Source: Massilia sp. Mn16-1_5 (GTDB taxonomy: Bacteria; Pseudomonadota; Gammaproteobacteria; Burkholderiales; Burkholderiaceae_D). Taken from it: a stretch of DNA of 64,000 bases. Both the position numbers and the translations under genes were made by a program. The first letter of the stretch is position 1. Each line of letters opens with the position of its first letter. Below are positions 21,232 through 29,434 of the stretch, one piece after another. The notes beneath the pieces are model-generated. The model was not told the DNA's origin, made no database searches, and was given only the letters and a program-made list of their open reading frames with translations. Location of the stretch: assembly GCF_004798585.1 (NCBI RefSeq), contig NZ_PPXQ01000006.1, positions 62,001 to 126,000 of the forward strand. Reading direction: 5' to 3'.

Positions 21232-22155
21232 TCAGTCCAGCCCCAGCCACCTCCGGTACTGCCCATAGTGGTGAATCACGAAGCCACCGAACGGCTTCAT
21301 GCCGCCCACCGTCTTCGCGGTGATCCCCAGTTCGCGCTCCATGTCCGCTTCCCGCAAGTGCTCGAACGAGACCTTCTTGATCGCGTTCGGCAGCGTCTCG
21401 ACGCCGATCAGCACCTGCTTGCCCACCTTGTCGGCGTAGGTCAGCTCGTCCATCGCATGGCTGACGATGCCGTCGCCGCCCAGGGCGCGGTCGCGGTAGT
21501 CCATCAGGGCGACGTAGTCGTACAGGTCCTGCACGTGCTGGCTGACGGGTTTCGTTACGCCCTTGTACTCCACATTCAGGCCGTCGAGCCAGAACGGAAT
21601 CGCGGGGCCGATCGGCAGGGCCTGGCCGGAGGCCTGCTTGGCCGCCATCAGCGCGCTTGAGAGTTCCACGAACTCGCGCAGCAGCGCCATCTTGCGGGTC
21701 GACCATTCGGCCAGGATGTGCGGCTCGATGTCGACGTTGATGCCGTCAAAGCGTTCCTCGGGCGCAGCCGCCTTGTTGTAGTCGAGGACGCGCTGCAGCA
21801 TGGCCAGGGCCTCGGCGCGGTGCTTGGGCAGCACGTAGCGTTCGGTGTGCAGGTAGCCGGAGCCGAGCAGGGCGTAGGCCTTCATGCCGGAGGCATGCAG
21901 GCGCCGGATCAGGCGCCTGTAGAGCTGCGGCTGTTCCTTGATGAGATTGCGTCCGCCGAAGGCGTCGGCATACAGGAAGACGGTATCGATCGATTTCGAC
22001 TTCAGGAAATCGATCGCGCGGCCGGCGGCGGCCGGCTGTTCGAGCATCGCGTACGAATCCTCTTCCCAGGTCCAGATCGCGCGCGGCGCTGTAGGTTCGG
22101 CATGCGCGGCTGCGAAGGCCGAAGCGAGCAGCAGGGCGGCGAGCAGTCGCTTCAC
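21232..22155 (-). CDS. Exported TIM-barrel glycosidase-like protein
   Basis: This 307-residue protein starts at GTG 22155, overlapping the upstream stop (GTGA). A signal peptide (MKRLLAALLLASAFAAAHAE) is followed by IWTWEEDSYAM. The motif RFDGINVDIEPH at residues 135-146 resembles the DxxDxDxE-type active-site strand of GH18-like and related glycoside hydrolases, and YDYVALMDYRDRA resembles the Y/M-x-YD strand of the same fold. It is thus a probable periplasmic or secreted glycan-acting enzyme, though the family cannot be fixed by eye. It closes a tight operon with a sulfatase-fold phosphotransferase and a YaiO-like barrel. Confidence 0.65.
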   Translation of the reverse strand: MKRLLAALLLASAFAAAHAEPTAPRAIWTWEEDSYAMLEQPAAAGRAIDFLKSKSIDTVFLYADAFGGRNLIKEQPQLYRRLIRRLHASGMKAYALLGSGYLHTERYVLPKHRAEALAMLQRVLDYNKAAAPEERFDGINVDIEPHILAEWSTRKMALLREFVELSSALMAAKQASGQALPIGPAIPFWLDGLNVEYKGVTKPVSQHVQDLYDYVALMDYRDRALGGDGIVSHAMDELTYADKVGKQVLIGVETLPNAIKKVSFEHLREADMERELGITAKTVGGMKPFGGFVIHHYGQYRRWLGLD

Positions 22156-24503
22156 AGCTTGGCCTCCACGTGGTACTGGCCGACGCCGAGCGAGCGCCCG
22201 GTTTCCGGATGCGAAGGCAGGGCCGAGACGAAATAGGTGCCGGGGACGACCTTGCGCAGGTCGGGCTGCCAGGTGACGGTGGCCGATTCGCCGGGTTCGA
22301 GCGTGCGCGCCGGCGCCGCGGTTTCGCCCAGCTCCAGGCCGTGCTCGTTGGCGACGACGAAGAGCGGCACGAATGGCGGCGAGCGGGTCGCGGCGTGGTT
22401 GGTGAAGGTCGCCTGGAACGCGATTGCGGGACCGGTCGCGCGGCGCACGCCGGTCACGCCGATGTCGCCCGCCATCGCGGCCAGCGCCACGCCGCGCAGG
22501 GTGCGTTCGCCGCCATAGGCCGCCAGCTTCGCCTGTCCCTGTGCCTGCGGCGCCAGCGCGGCGCTGCGTCCGGCCGTGCCGTTCGCTTTCAAAAAGGCGC
22601 GGAACTGGGCCTGGGCACGCGCCAATGCCTCGGGATCCTTGTTATGGTCCGTTTGCATGCCGTCGCCCAGCGTGTAGAGCTGGCCTTGCGCCAGGTAGGC
22701 GGTGCCGGAGACGAAGTCGCTCATCTCGCTCTTGGTCTGCTTCAGCGGAATCGCGTGCAGGTTGCGGAAGGATTCCTCGGTGTCCAGGCCGGTGCCGACC
22801 CAGGTCACGTCACGCGGCGACTTCAGGCCGTAGCCGTTCGAGAGGAAGGCCAGCAGCGAAGGCGCGATGTCGAACTGCGAGGACACCGAACGGATGCTGC
22901 GCGGGCCTTTCAACAAAGGCGAATACACGATCAGCGGCACGTGGTAGCGCTCGATGCGGGTGTCCATCGGCAGCTCGGGCAGGCGGTGGTCGCCGGTGAT
23001 GACGAAGACCGTGTTCCCGAAACCCGGCAGTTTGGAAGCGCGCTCGAAGTACATGCGCAGCGCGTCGTCCGTGTACAGGATGCTGGCGAAGATGTCGCGG
23101 CCGTTGCGGTACACCGGATTGTCCGCCAGCTTCAGGGCGCGCATGCGTTCGTCGACGCGGCGCAGGTAATCGTCCTTGCCCGGGAAGGTGAAGGGGCTGT
23201 GCATGCTGGTTGTCTGGATGATGCCGACGAAGGGACCCGCCGGCGCCTGCGCTTCGCGCGCCAGCGTCATCTCCATCAGGTCGCGGTCGGCGTAGCCCCA
23301 GTCGTTGCTGCGCTGGTAGGGCGGCTTGAAATCCTGCTCGCTCACCAGCTGGTCGACGCCCTGGCGGCGCAGGAACAGGCCTTCGTTGTCGAACTCCAGG
23401 TTCGAGCCGGAATAGAAGCGCAGGCGGTAATCCTGGGCTTTCAGCACCGACAGCAGGGAATCGTGCCGCGGCAGCTTGTCGCCCAGCGCAGCCAGGCCGC
23501 TCTCGCCGAAGGGGAGCGAGCCGAAGACCGTGGTCAGCACGCCGAAGGTGCGGCCCTGGCCGGACAGGAAGTTTTCGAAGTACAGGCTGCGTCCCGCCAG
23601 CTCGTCGAGGAAGGGCGTGAAGCTGCCCAGGCGCGCACCCGGGCCAGAGAAGCTGCGGCCCAGGCCTTCGACGATGATGAAGACCAGGTTCGGCGGCGGC
23701 GCGTCGGCGCGCACGTTGAACAGCGGACCGAGGGTGTCGGGCGTGCGCTCGGCGTGCAGGAAGGGGTAGCGTGGATCAGGTCCCGACCACGGCGCCTGCG
23801 CCTTGACGCGCGGGGTCGCGGCCTCGTCTTCCGGGTTGCGCAGGCGGGCCAGGTTGCTGTCGATGAAGAAGGCGGTCTTGTTGGACAAATACGCCAGGTC
23901 GGCGTCGGTATGCGCGACCGGCGGCGCGAAGCGCTGCGGCGCGAGAAGGAAGGCGAGCAGGCTGAGGGCCAGCGCGATATAGACCGTGCCGGTGCCGGCG
24001 CGCGGCCACCAGGCGCGCACGCTCAGCGACAGCATGGTCCACAACACGGCCAGCGCCGCCAGCAGGGCGATGCCGAGCAGGGGGCTGAGCGACCAGCCGC
24101 CGGCGACGGTCGCCGCGACTTCCTTGCCCGAATACGCGAACAGGTCGGCGCCGAGTGGCACGCCCGAGATCCAGTGGTATTGCAGCAGCGCGGCATGCGC
24201 GAACAGCAGCGCGCTCCAGACCAGGCCAAGCGCGAGCGTGCGCCAACGCAGCGAAGGAATCAGGGCCAGGGGCAGGGCGCCGAGCAGGAACACGAAACCG
24301 AAGCGCAGCAGCGACAGCAGGTCGTTGCCGAGGCCGGCGCCGAACAGGGTGGCCTGCGGCACGCCGGCGGCACTGGCATGGACCGCTTCGCCGATACGCA
24401 GGCAGAGCCAGGCCAGCACCAGGGCCGGAAGCGCACCGAAGGAAAAGGCGAACGCGCGCGCAAGGCGCTCCGCTGCCGCGCGCAGACGGTCCGGCATTAC
24501 CAT
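22152..24503 (-). CDS. LTA synthase-like sulfatase-fold membrane phosphotransferase
   Basis: A 783-residue protein with five hydrophobic segments in the first ~190 residues, then an extracytoplasmic sulfatase/alkaline-phosphatase fold. Key points are PNLVFIIVEGLGRSF with metal ligand E279, the nucleophile-like SGQGRT (T319), FYSGSNLEFDNEG, and VFVITGDHRLPE with Asp and His ligands. LtaS and related enzymes move phosphoglycerol or phosphoethanolamine onto lipids or glycans. A C-terminal ~120-residue beta-like extension (GVRRATGPAIAFQATFTNH...) may bind glycan. ATG 24503 is used; ATG 24497, which makes a TAATG overlap with the upstream stop, is equally possible. Confidence 0.85.
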   Translation of the reverse strand: MVMPDRLRAAAERLARAFAFSFGALPALVLAWLCLRIGEAVHASAAGVPQATLFGAGLGNDLLSLLRFGFVFLLGALPLALIPSLRWRTLALGLVWSALLFAHAALLQYHWISGVPLGADLFAYSGKEVAATVAGGWSLSPLLGIALLAALAVLWTMLSLSVRAWWPRAGTGTVYIALALSLLAFLLAPQRFAPPVAHTDADLAYLSNKTAFFIDSNLARLRNPEDEAATPRVKAQAPWSGPDPRYPFLHAERTPDTLGPLFNVRADAPPPNLVFIIVEGLGRSFSGPGARLGSFTPFLDELAGRSLYFENFLSGQGRTFGVLTTVFGSLPFGESGLAALGDKLPRHDSLLSVLKAQDYRLRFYSGSNLEFDNEGLFLRRQGVDQLVSEQDFKPPYQRSNDWGYADRDLMEMTLAREAQAPAGPFVGIIQTTSMHSPFTFPGKDDYLRRVDERMRALKLADNPVYRNGRDIFASILYTDDALRMYFERASKLPGFGNTVFVITGDHRLPELPMDTRIERYHVPLIVYSPLLKGPRSIRSVSSQFDIAPSLLAFLSNGYGLKSPRDVTWVGTGLDTEESFRNLHAIPLKQTKSEMSDFVSGTAYLAQGQLYTLGDGMQTDHNKDPEALARAQAQFRAFLKANGTAGRSAALAPQAQGQAKLAAYGGERTLRGVALAAMAGDIGVTGVRRATGPAIAFQATFTNHAATRSPPFVPLFVVANEHGLELGETAAPARTLEPGESATVTWQPDLRKVVPGTYFVSALPSHPETGRSLGVGQYHVEAKL

Positions 24504-25639
24504 CGGCGGTACAGCCCAACGGAGATGCCGCGCTCACGCACATCGTTGGCGCCGCGCGAGAAGCTGGCGCCGACCTTGCTGCCCCAGTTGTCCGACCAGT
24601 AGCGTACCCAGGTGACGCTGCCGCCGCCCGAACGGGCACGCCCGCCCGACAGCGACAGGGGATCGTCGCTGCGGCCGCTGTTCGCGGTCGCCTCCAGGTA
24701 ACTGTCGGCGTCGCCCGCATAGTAGTAGCGCACCAGCAGGCGCTGGCCGTTGCTGTGCGAGCCTTCCGACACGATGGCCTGGTGGCGCAGCTGGACATAC
24801 CAGTTGCCCACGTACTTGCCGAGGCCGAAGCCGTAGATGTTCACGCGCGAATCGAAGCCCAGCACGTCGTCGGCGAGCGAGGCTTCCCAGCCATTCCCGA
24901 GCGACTGGTAGACCTCGATGCGGCCCGAGTTCGCCGGGAACAGGCGCGCACTCGGGGCGCGCTGGTAGCGGATGTTGGCGTAGGCGCCGTTCCACAGGTC
25001 GGCGTAGGCGTCCAGCGCCCAGGCGTGGCCCGTCTGGTCGAAGCGGTGCGCGCGCAGCGTCTCGAAGCCGATCGAGCCGCCCTTCATGTAGTGGCGCACG
25101 CTGGCAGTCTGGTCGTTCCAGCGCGGGCTTGATCCGACGTCGGTCCAGCTGCCCGACAGGCTGGCGGCCCAGGTATAGCCGGCGGCGAGCGCCGCTTCCG
25201 GATTGCCGGCGCGCGGCTGCAGCTGCGGTTCAGGACGCGGTTCCAGCGCAGCGATGGCTGCATCGATCTCGGCGCCGTTCGCGCCCAGCGCGCGGGCCTT
25301 CTCGAGAGCCGCGCGCGCTTCGGCCGTGCGGCCGGCGCGGCGGTGCAGGTTGCCCAGCGCGAGCCAGACGTCGGCGTAACCGGGCGAGGCCTTGGCCGCG
25401 GCGTCGAGATCGGCCTGCGCCTCGCTCCAGCGCTCCATGCGCGTGTAAACGATGCCGCGCCCGAGCAGCACGTCGACGTTGCCGGGCGATTGCGCGAGCA
25501 GGGCGTTGTAGGCGGCCAGGGCCAGCGCCGGCTGGCCGCTGTTGGCGAGCGTGCGCGCTTTCTCGTACTGTTCGTCGAAAGAGGCCGGGCTGGCGGTTTG
25601 AATTTGTGCGGTCGGGGGAGCTTGGAAGTCGATGGGCAT
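24497..25639 (-). CDS. TPR plus YaiO-type outer-membrane beta-barrel protein
   Basis: From ATG 25639 the protein is 380 residues. Residues about 20-135 form TPR repeats (ALLAQSPGNVDVLLGRGIVYTRMERWSEAQADLDAA). From about residue 150 a barrel-like region with alternating aromatic strands follows (YTWAASLSGSWTDVG ... GISVGLYRRW), as in YaiO-family proteins that accompany polysaccharide export. It lacks a recognisable signal peptide at either this ATG or the in-frame TTG at 25681, although a barrel needs export. The start may therefore be wrong or the leader damaged. Its stop overlaps the next gene, so the three genes are one operon. Confidence 0.7.
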   Translation of the reverse strand: MPIDFQAPPTAQIQTASPASFDEQYEKARTLANSGQPALALAAYNALLAQSPGNVDVLLGRGIVYTRMERWSEAQADLDAAAKASPGYADVWLALGNLHRRAGRTAEARAALEKARALGANGAEIDAAIAALEPRPEPQLQPRAGNPEAALAAGYTWAASLSGSWTDVGSSPRWNDQTASVRHYMKGGSIGFETLRAHRFDQTGHAWALDAYADLWNGAYANIRYQRAPSARLFPANSGRIEVYQSLGNGWEASLADDVLGFDSRVNIYGFGLGKYVGNWYVQLRHQAIVSEGSHSNGQRLLVRYYYAGDADSYLEATANSGRSDDPLSLSGGRARSGGGSVTWVRYWSDNWGSKVGASFSRGANDVRERGISVGLYRRW

Positions 25640-25655
25640 GGAAGAGGACAAGTAC

Positions 25656-25671
25656 GCACTATGGATAGTGC
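25656..25671. promoter_or_regulatory. Perfect 16-bp palindrome upstream of the YaiO-like operon
   Basis: GCACTAT-GG-ATAGTGC is a perfect inverted repeat starting 17 bases before ATG 25639. Its place fits an operator for the three-gene operon or a leader hairpin. Confidence 0.4.
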
Positions 25672-25825
25672 CATGGCGCAACTCTGCCCCAGCAACGAGT
25701 GAGCGTCAAGACGTGCATGCCTCGATGTCGCGCCCAGGCTTCAAAGCGTGGTCAAGCTGGTCACGAAACTTGATGGAACAATACGCGAGATGTCGCTTCG
25801 ATACTGCCTGCCGTTCCAGGCAGGC

Positions 25826-25855
25826 AAAAAAAAACCGCCCGGCGAGGCGGGCGGT
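25826..25855 (-). terminator. Rho-independent terminator of MCP 1
   Basis: The stem ACCGCCCG (25834-25841) / CGGGCGGT (25848-25855) is followed on the minus strand by a run of nine T. A second hairpin, GCCTGCC-GTTCCA-GGCAGGC (25806-25825), lies just beyond it. Confidence 0.85.
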
Positions 25856-25879
25856 CAGTAGCGGGGCTTGCTCAGCCGT

Positions 25880-27574
25880 TTAGAAGGTTTCCCATTCGTC
25901 GGCGTCGACGCGTGCCTTTGCCTTGGCCGGCGCGGCCTTGGCCACGCGCACGGCCGGGGTCGGACGGGCCAGGGCAGGGGCCGCCTTAGCCGGTGCCGCT
26001 GGGGCCACTGGTGCCGCCGCTGCCTGGCCGGCCAGCTTGAACACACCCACGACCTGCGCCAGCTGCGCGGCCTGGTCCTGCATCGAAGCGGCTGCCGCGG
26101 CGGCTTCCTCGACCAGGGCGGCGTTCTGCTGGGTGACCTGGTCCATCTGGCCGATGGCCGAATTGACCTGCTCGATGCCGCCGGTCTGTTCCTGGCTGGC
26201 GTGGGTGATCTCGGCCATGATGTCGGTGACGCGGCGGATCGAGGACACCACTTGTTCCATCGTCGCGCCGGCCTGGTCGACCAGCTTGGCGCCGACGTCG
26301 ACCTTGTCGACCGAGTCGCCGATCAGGGCCTTGATCTCTTTCGCCGCAGCGGCCGAGCGCTGGGCCAGGGTACGCACTTCGGAAGCCACGACCGCGAAGC
26401 CGCGGCCCTGTTCGCCGGCGCGCGCCGCTTCCACTGCCGCATTCAGCGCCAGGATGTTGGTCTGGAAGGCGATGCCGTCGATGACGCCGATGATGTCGAC
26501 GATCTTGCGCGAGGATTCGTTGATCGAGCCCATGGTCGTGATGACCTGGCCGACCACGGCGCCGCCTTGCGCCGCCACTTCGGACGCGGCGATCGAGAGC
26601 TGGTTGGCCTGGCGTGCGTTGTCGGCGTTCTGGCGCACGGTGGTGGTCAGTTCTTCCATCGAGGCGGCGGTTTCTTCCAGCGCGCCGGCCTGCTGTTCGG
26701 TACGGGCCGACAGATCGAGGTTACCGGCCGAGATTTCGGCCGAACCGGTGGCGATGGTGTCGGTGCCGTTGCGCACCTGGGACACGATCTTGACCAGGCT
26801 GTCGTTCATGTGGCGCAGGGCGCGCAGCAGGGCGCCGGTTTCGTCCTTCGTGGTGGCATCGATGGTGCGGGTCAGGTCGCCGGCGGCCACGGTCTCGGCC
26901 AGTTCCACGGCGTCGCGGATCGGACGGGTGATGCCGGTGGTGAGCAGCCAGGACAGGATCGCGCCGAGCAGGACGGCGCCGGCGGTCAGCAGCGTGATGT
27001 TGGTGCTGGCGCGGGCGGCCGTGGCGTCGATCGCCTTGGCGGTGCTGTCGATGCTCGAGCGCTGCATGACGACCAGCTCCTGCAGCAGTTCCTGGTACAG
27101 CTTGGCGGCCGGGGTGAACTTCTCTTCCAGCAGGCGTGCCGCCTCTTCTTCGTTGCCGTCGGCCTTGGCCTTGACGGCGCCGTCGCGCGAGGCGCTGTAG
27201 GCCTTGCGCTGCTCGAGGATCTTCGCGAACAGGGCCTTCTCGGCGTCGCCGTCGATCAGCGGCTCGATCTGTTTGAGCAGCTCGGCGGCTTTCTTGACCG
27301 ATGCGGCCGAGTCTTCCTTGAAATAGGGGCCGAGCGCCGGGTCGGTGCTCTTGACGATCGCGGCGGTACGGCGGATCGAGGCGAAGTTCAGGCTGTACCA
27401 GTCGGTAATCAGGCGCTCCTTCGTGAGCGGAGCTGCCATCATGTTACGGGTGGCACCGGCCACCTCGTTGAGTCGCCATACGCCGGCGAGCGCGATCAGC
27501 ACGGTCATGGCCAGGATCAGCGCGAAGCCGAGTCCGAGGCGCTTGCCGATTTTGATATTCGAGATGAAACCCAT
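25880..27574 (-). CDS. Methyl-accepting chemotaxis protein (MCP 1)
   Basis: A 564-residue receptor starts at ATG 27574 ([20 protein letters not shown]) behind AAGGAAAG. It has an N-terminal transmembrane helix, a periplasmic four-helix-bundle ligand domain (about 35-190; [21 protein letters not shown]), a second helix ([17 protein letters not shown]), a HAMP domain ([20 protein letters not shown]), and a signalling domain with the hairpin tip [33 protein letters not shown]. The C-terminus ends DEWETF, matching the NWETF-type CheR/CheB-binding pentapeptide on a flexible Ala/Pro linker. It is a close paralogue of MCP 2 at 29435. The ligand is unknown. Confidence 0.95.
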   Translation of the reverse strand: MGFISNIKIGKRLGLGFALILAMTVLIALAGVWRLNEVAGATRNMMAAPLTKERLITDWYSLNFASIRRTAAIVKSTDPALGPYFKEDSAASVKKAAELLKQIEPLIDGDAEKALFAKILEQRKAYSASRDGAVKAKADGNEEEAARLLEEKFTPAAKLYQELLQELVVMQRSSIDSTAKAIDATAARASTNITLLTAGAVLLGAILSWLLTTGITRPIRDAVELAETVAAGDLTRTIDATTKDETGALLRALRHMNDSLVKIVSQVRNGTDTIATGSAEISAGNLDLSARTEQQAGALEETAASMEELTTTVRQNADNARQANQLSIAASEVAAQGGAVVGQVITTMGSINESSRKIVDIIGVIDGIAFQTNILALNAAVEAARAGEQGRGFAVVASEVRTLAQRSAAAAKEIKALIGDSVDKVDVGAKLVDQAGATMEQVVSSIRRVTDIMAEITHASQEQTGGIEQVNSAIGQMDQVTQQNAALVEEAAAAAASMQDQAAQLAQVVGVFKLAGQAAAAPVAPAAPAKAAPALARPTPAVRVAKAAPAKAKARVDADEWETF

Positions 27575-27807
27575 TACAGCTTTCCTTGTCGTAGGGGAAG
27601 TAGAAGGCGTGGCGGCCAGGAACGCGGACGGCGGAAAAGGCAGCGTCAACACACGCATGGAGGATGCGGATTTTACGGTGGTTTCCATGGGGAAATCCAT
27701 AAAAAAGTGATGTAGGGAAATTTTTACGACACTTTTGCTGATAGTCGTACCACGTTAATTGTTAAATATTGCTTTAGAGAATTTGAACTGTTACGCTCCT
27801 GAACCTT

Positions 27808-27828
27808 TGAAATCTGAAGTAGATTTCA
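27808..27828. repeat. Inverted repeat upstream of the M20 peptidase gene
   Basis: TGAAATCT-GAAGT-AGATTTCA, with perfect 8-bp arms, sits 40 bases before the peptidase start within an AT-rich intergenic stretch (27575-27868). It is followed by CTTTTCC on the plus strand and could be an operator or a weak hairpin. Confidence 0.35.
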
Positions 27829-27868
27829 CTTTTCCCCGCGTCCTGGTGGCGCTCTTTTTGTGAAGACC

Positions 27869-29200
27869 ATGAAACCATCCAACCGCCTTCTGAAACACCT
27901 CCTGCTGGCCGGCGTCATCACTGCCGGTAGCGCCCACGCAGCGGCCCTGCCACCTGAATTCACGGCCCAGCTGGACAAGGACTACCCGACCATCGAAGCG
28001 CTCTACCAGGACCTGCACCGCAATCCCGAGCTGGCCTTCAACGAAGTCCAGACCGCGAAAAAGCTGGCCGAGCGCGTGAAGGCGCTGGGCTTTGAAGTCA
28101 CCACCGGCGTCGGCGGCACCGGCATCGTCGCCATCCTGAAGAACGGCCCGGGCCCGATCGCCATGCTGCGCACCGAACTCGACGCGCTGCCGGTGCAGGA
28201 AAAGACCGGCCTGCCGTTCGCCAGCACCGCCACCGCCAAGAACGCGGCCGGCGAGACCGTCCCGACCATGCACGCCTGCGGCCACGACGTCCACATGTCG
28301 GCCTGGTATGCCACCGCCAAGCTGCTGGCTGAAAACCGCAAGGCCTGGAGCGGCACCCTGATGCTGGTCGGCCAGCCGGCCGAAGAGCCGCTGAAGGGTT
28401 CCGAAGCGATGCTTAAGGATGGCCTGTTCAAGCGCTTCCCGAAGCCTGACTACGCGATCTCGATGCACGACGAAGGCACGCTGCCGGCGGGCCAGGTCGG
28501 CTGGCATGCCGGCCACTTCCGCGCGTCGGCCGACACCGTCACCATCACCATCCACGGCCAGGGCGGCCACGGCGCCACGCCACAGGAAACCCGCGACCCG
28601 GTCGTCATGTCGGCACGCGTCGTGATGGCGCTGCAGACCCTGATCTCGCGCGAAAACAACCCGGCCGACCCGGTCGTCATCACCGTCGGCAGCATCCACG
28701 GCGGCACCCAGGCCAACATCGTGCCGGACCAGGTCAAGCTGCAGCTGACCGTGCGCACCTTCAAGCCGGAAGTGCGCCAGCGCGTGCTGGCCAGCATCGT
28801 GCGCGAAGTCGAGGGCGAAGCCCAGGCCGCCGGCGCGCCGAAGAAGCCGCAAGTGGACATCGTGCCGGGCGCCGACTCGGTCTACAACGATCCGGAACTG
28901 ACCGCACGCGCCGTCACGGCAGTGCAGGGCGCGCTGGGTGCCGACAAGGTGGTCGAGATGCCTGCCAAGATGACCTCGGAAGACTTCGCGAACTACGGCC
29001 AGGCCGGCGTCAAGGCCGTGCTGCTGCACGTCGGCGCCGTCGAGCCGAAGAAGCTGGCCGATGCGCGCAAGGCCGGCAAGTACCCGCCAGGCACGCACTC
29101 GCCGCAGTGGGCGCCTGACTTCAAGCCGACCGTGCGTTCGTTCATTCAGGCGGAAACGGCGATCCTGCTGGATCTGCTGAAGCCGGGCCAGAAGAAGTAA
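27869..29200 (+). CDS. Exported M20 family metallo-amidohydrolase/peptidase
   Basis: A 443-residue precursor from ATG 27869 (GTG 27860 is an alternative start). The signal peptide is LLKHLLLAGVITAGSAHAAA. The amidohydrolase (IAA-amino acid hydrolase/hippuricase-like) motifs are present: LRTELDALPVQEKTG, the metal ligands in MHACGHDVHMS, GQPAEEPLKGSEAM with the catalytic Glu pair, and SMHDEG. The dimerisation domain includes TITIHGQGGHGATPQETRDP, and the last ligand region is KMTSEDFANYGQ. Export is unusual, since many relatives are cytosolic. It should hydrolyse N-acyl amino acids or peptides in the periplasm. It lies between two MCP genes. Confidence 0.92.
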   Translation: MKPSNRLLKHLLLAGVITAGSAHAAALPPEFTAQLDKDYPTIEALYQDLHRNPELAFNEVQTAKKLAERVKALGFEVTTGVGGTGIVAILKNGPGPIAMLRTELDALPVQEKTGLPFASTATAKNAAGETVPTMHACGHDVHMSAWYATAKLLAENRKAWSGTLMLVGQPAEEPLKGSEAMLKDGLFKRFPKPDYAISMHDEGTLPAGQVGWHAGHFRASADTVTITIHGQGGHGATPQETRDPVVMSARVVMALQTLISRENNPADPVVITVGSIHGGTQANIVPDQVKLQLTVRTFKPEVRQRVLASIVREVEGEAQAAGAPKKPQVDIVPGADSVYNDPELTARAVTAVQGALGADKVVEMPAKMTSEDFANYGQAGVKAVLLHVGAVEPKKLADARKAGKYPPGTHSPQWAPDFKPTVRSFIQAETAILLDLLKPGQKK

Positions 29201-29222
29201 GGTAGTAGGGTTGTAGCGAAAG

Positions 29223-29246
29223 CGCCGGCCTGATGCCGGCGTTTTT
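29223..29246 (+). terminator. Rho-independent terminator of M20 peptidase
   Basis: CGCCGGC-CTGAT-GCCGGCG is followed by TTTTTG, starting 23 bases past the stop codon. Confidence 0.85.
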
Positions 29247-29278
29247 GTTTGTGGAGAAGGCGCTGGTGTGCGTGCGGT

Positions 29279-29357
29279 GATACCGCGTGGGCACGGAGTG
29301 CCCACCCTACGAGCAGCCATGAATCGTAGGGTGGGCACTCTGTGCCCACGCGGTATC
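29279..29357. repeat. REP/BIME-like element, copy 1
   Basis: Two 33-bp arms (29279-29311 and 29325-29357) are inverted repeats differing at one position and separated by 13 bases. Each arm itself contains a small palindrome (GTGGGCAC...GTGCCCAC) and the CGTAGGGTGGGC core shared with the elements near 45764, 50941 and 53875. It lies between convergent terminators. Confidence 0.75.
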
Positions 29358-29379
29358 AACATTCGCAAACCCGCGGCGC

Positions 29380-29406
29380 AAAAAAAACCGCCCGACATGC
29401 GGGCGG
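29380..29406 (-). terminator. Rho-independent terminator of MCP 2
   Basis: CCGCCCG (29388-29394) pairs with CGGGCGG (29400-29406). On the minus strand a T-run of about eight bases follows. Confidence 0.85.
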
Positions 29407-29434
29407 CCTTCATCGATTGCGACTTACACCGCGA

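Noticed and set aside
22170-24602. 810-codon plus-strand frame opposite the LTA synthase-like gene
   Set aside because: No signal peptide, motif or ribosome-binding site; the minus frame is clearly the gene.
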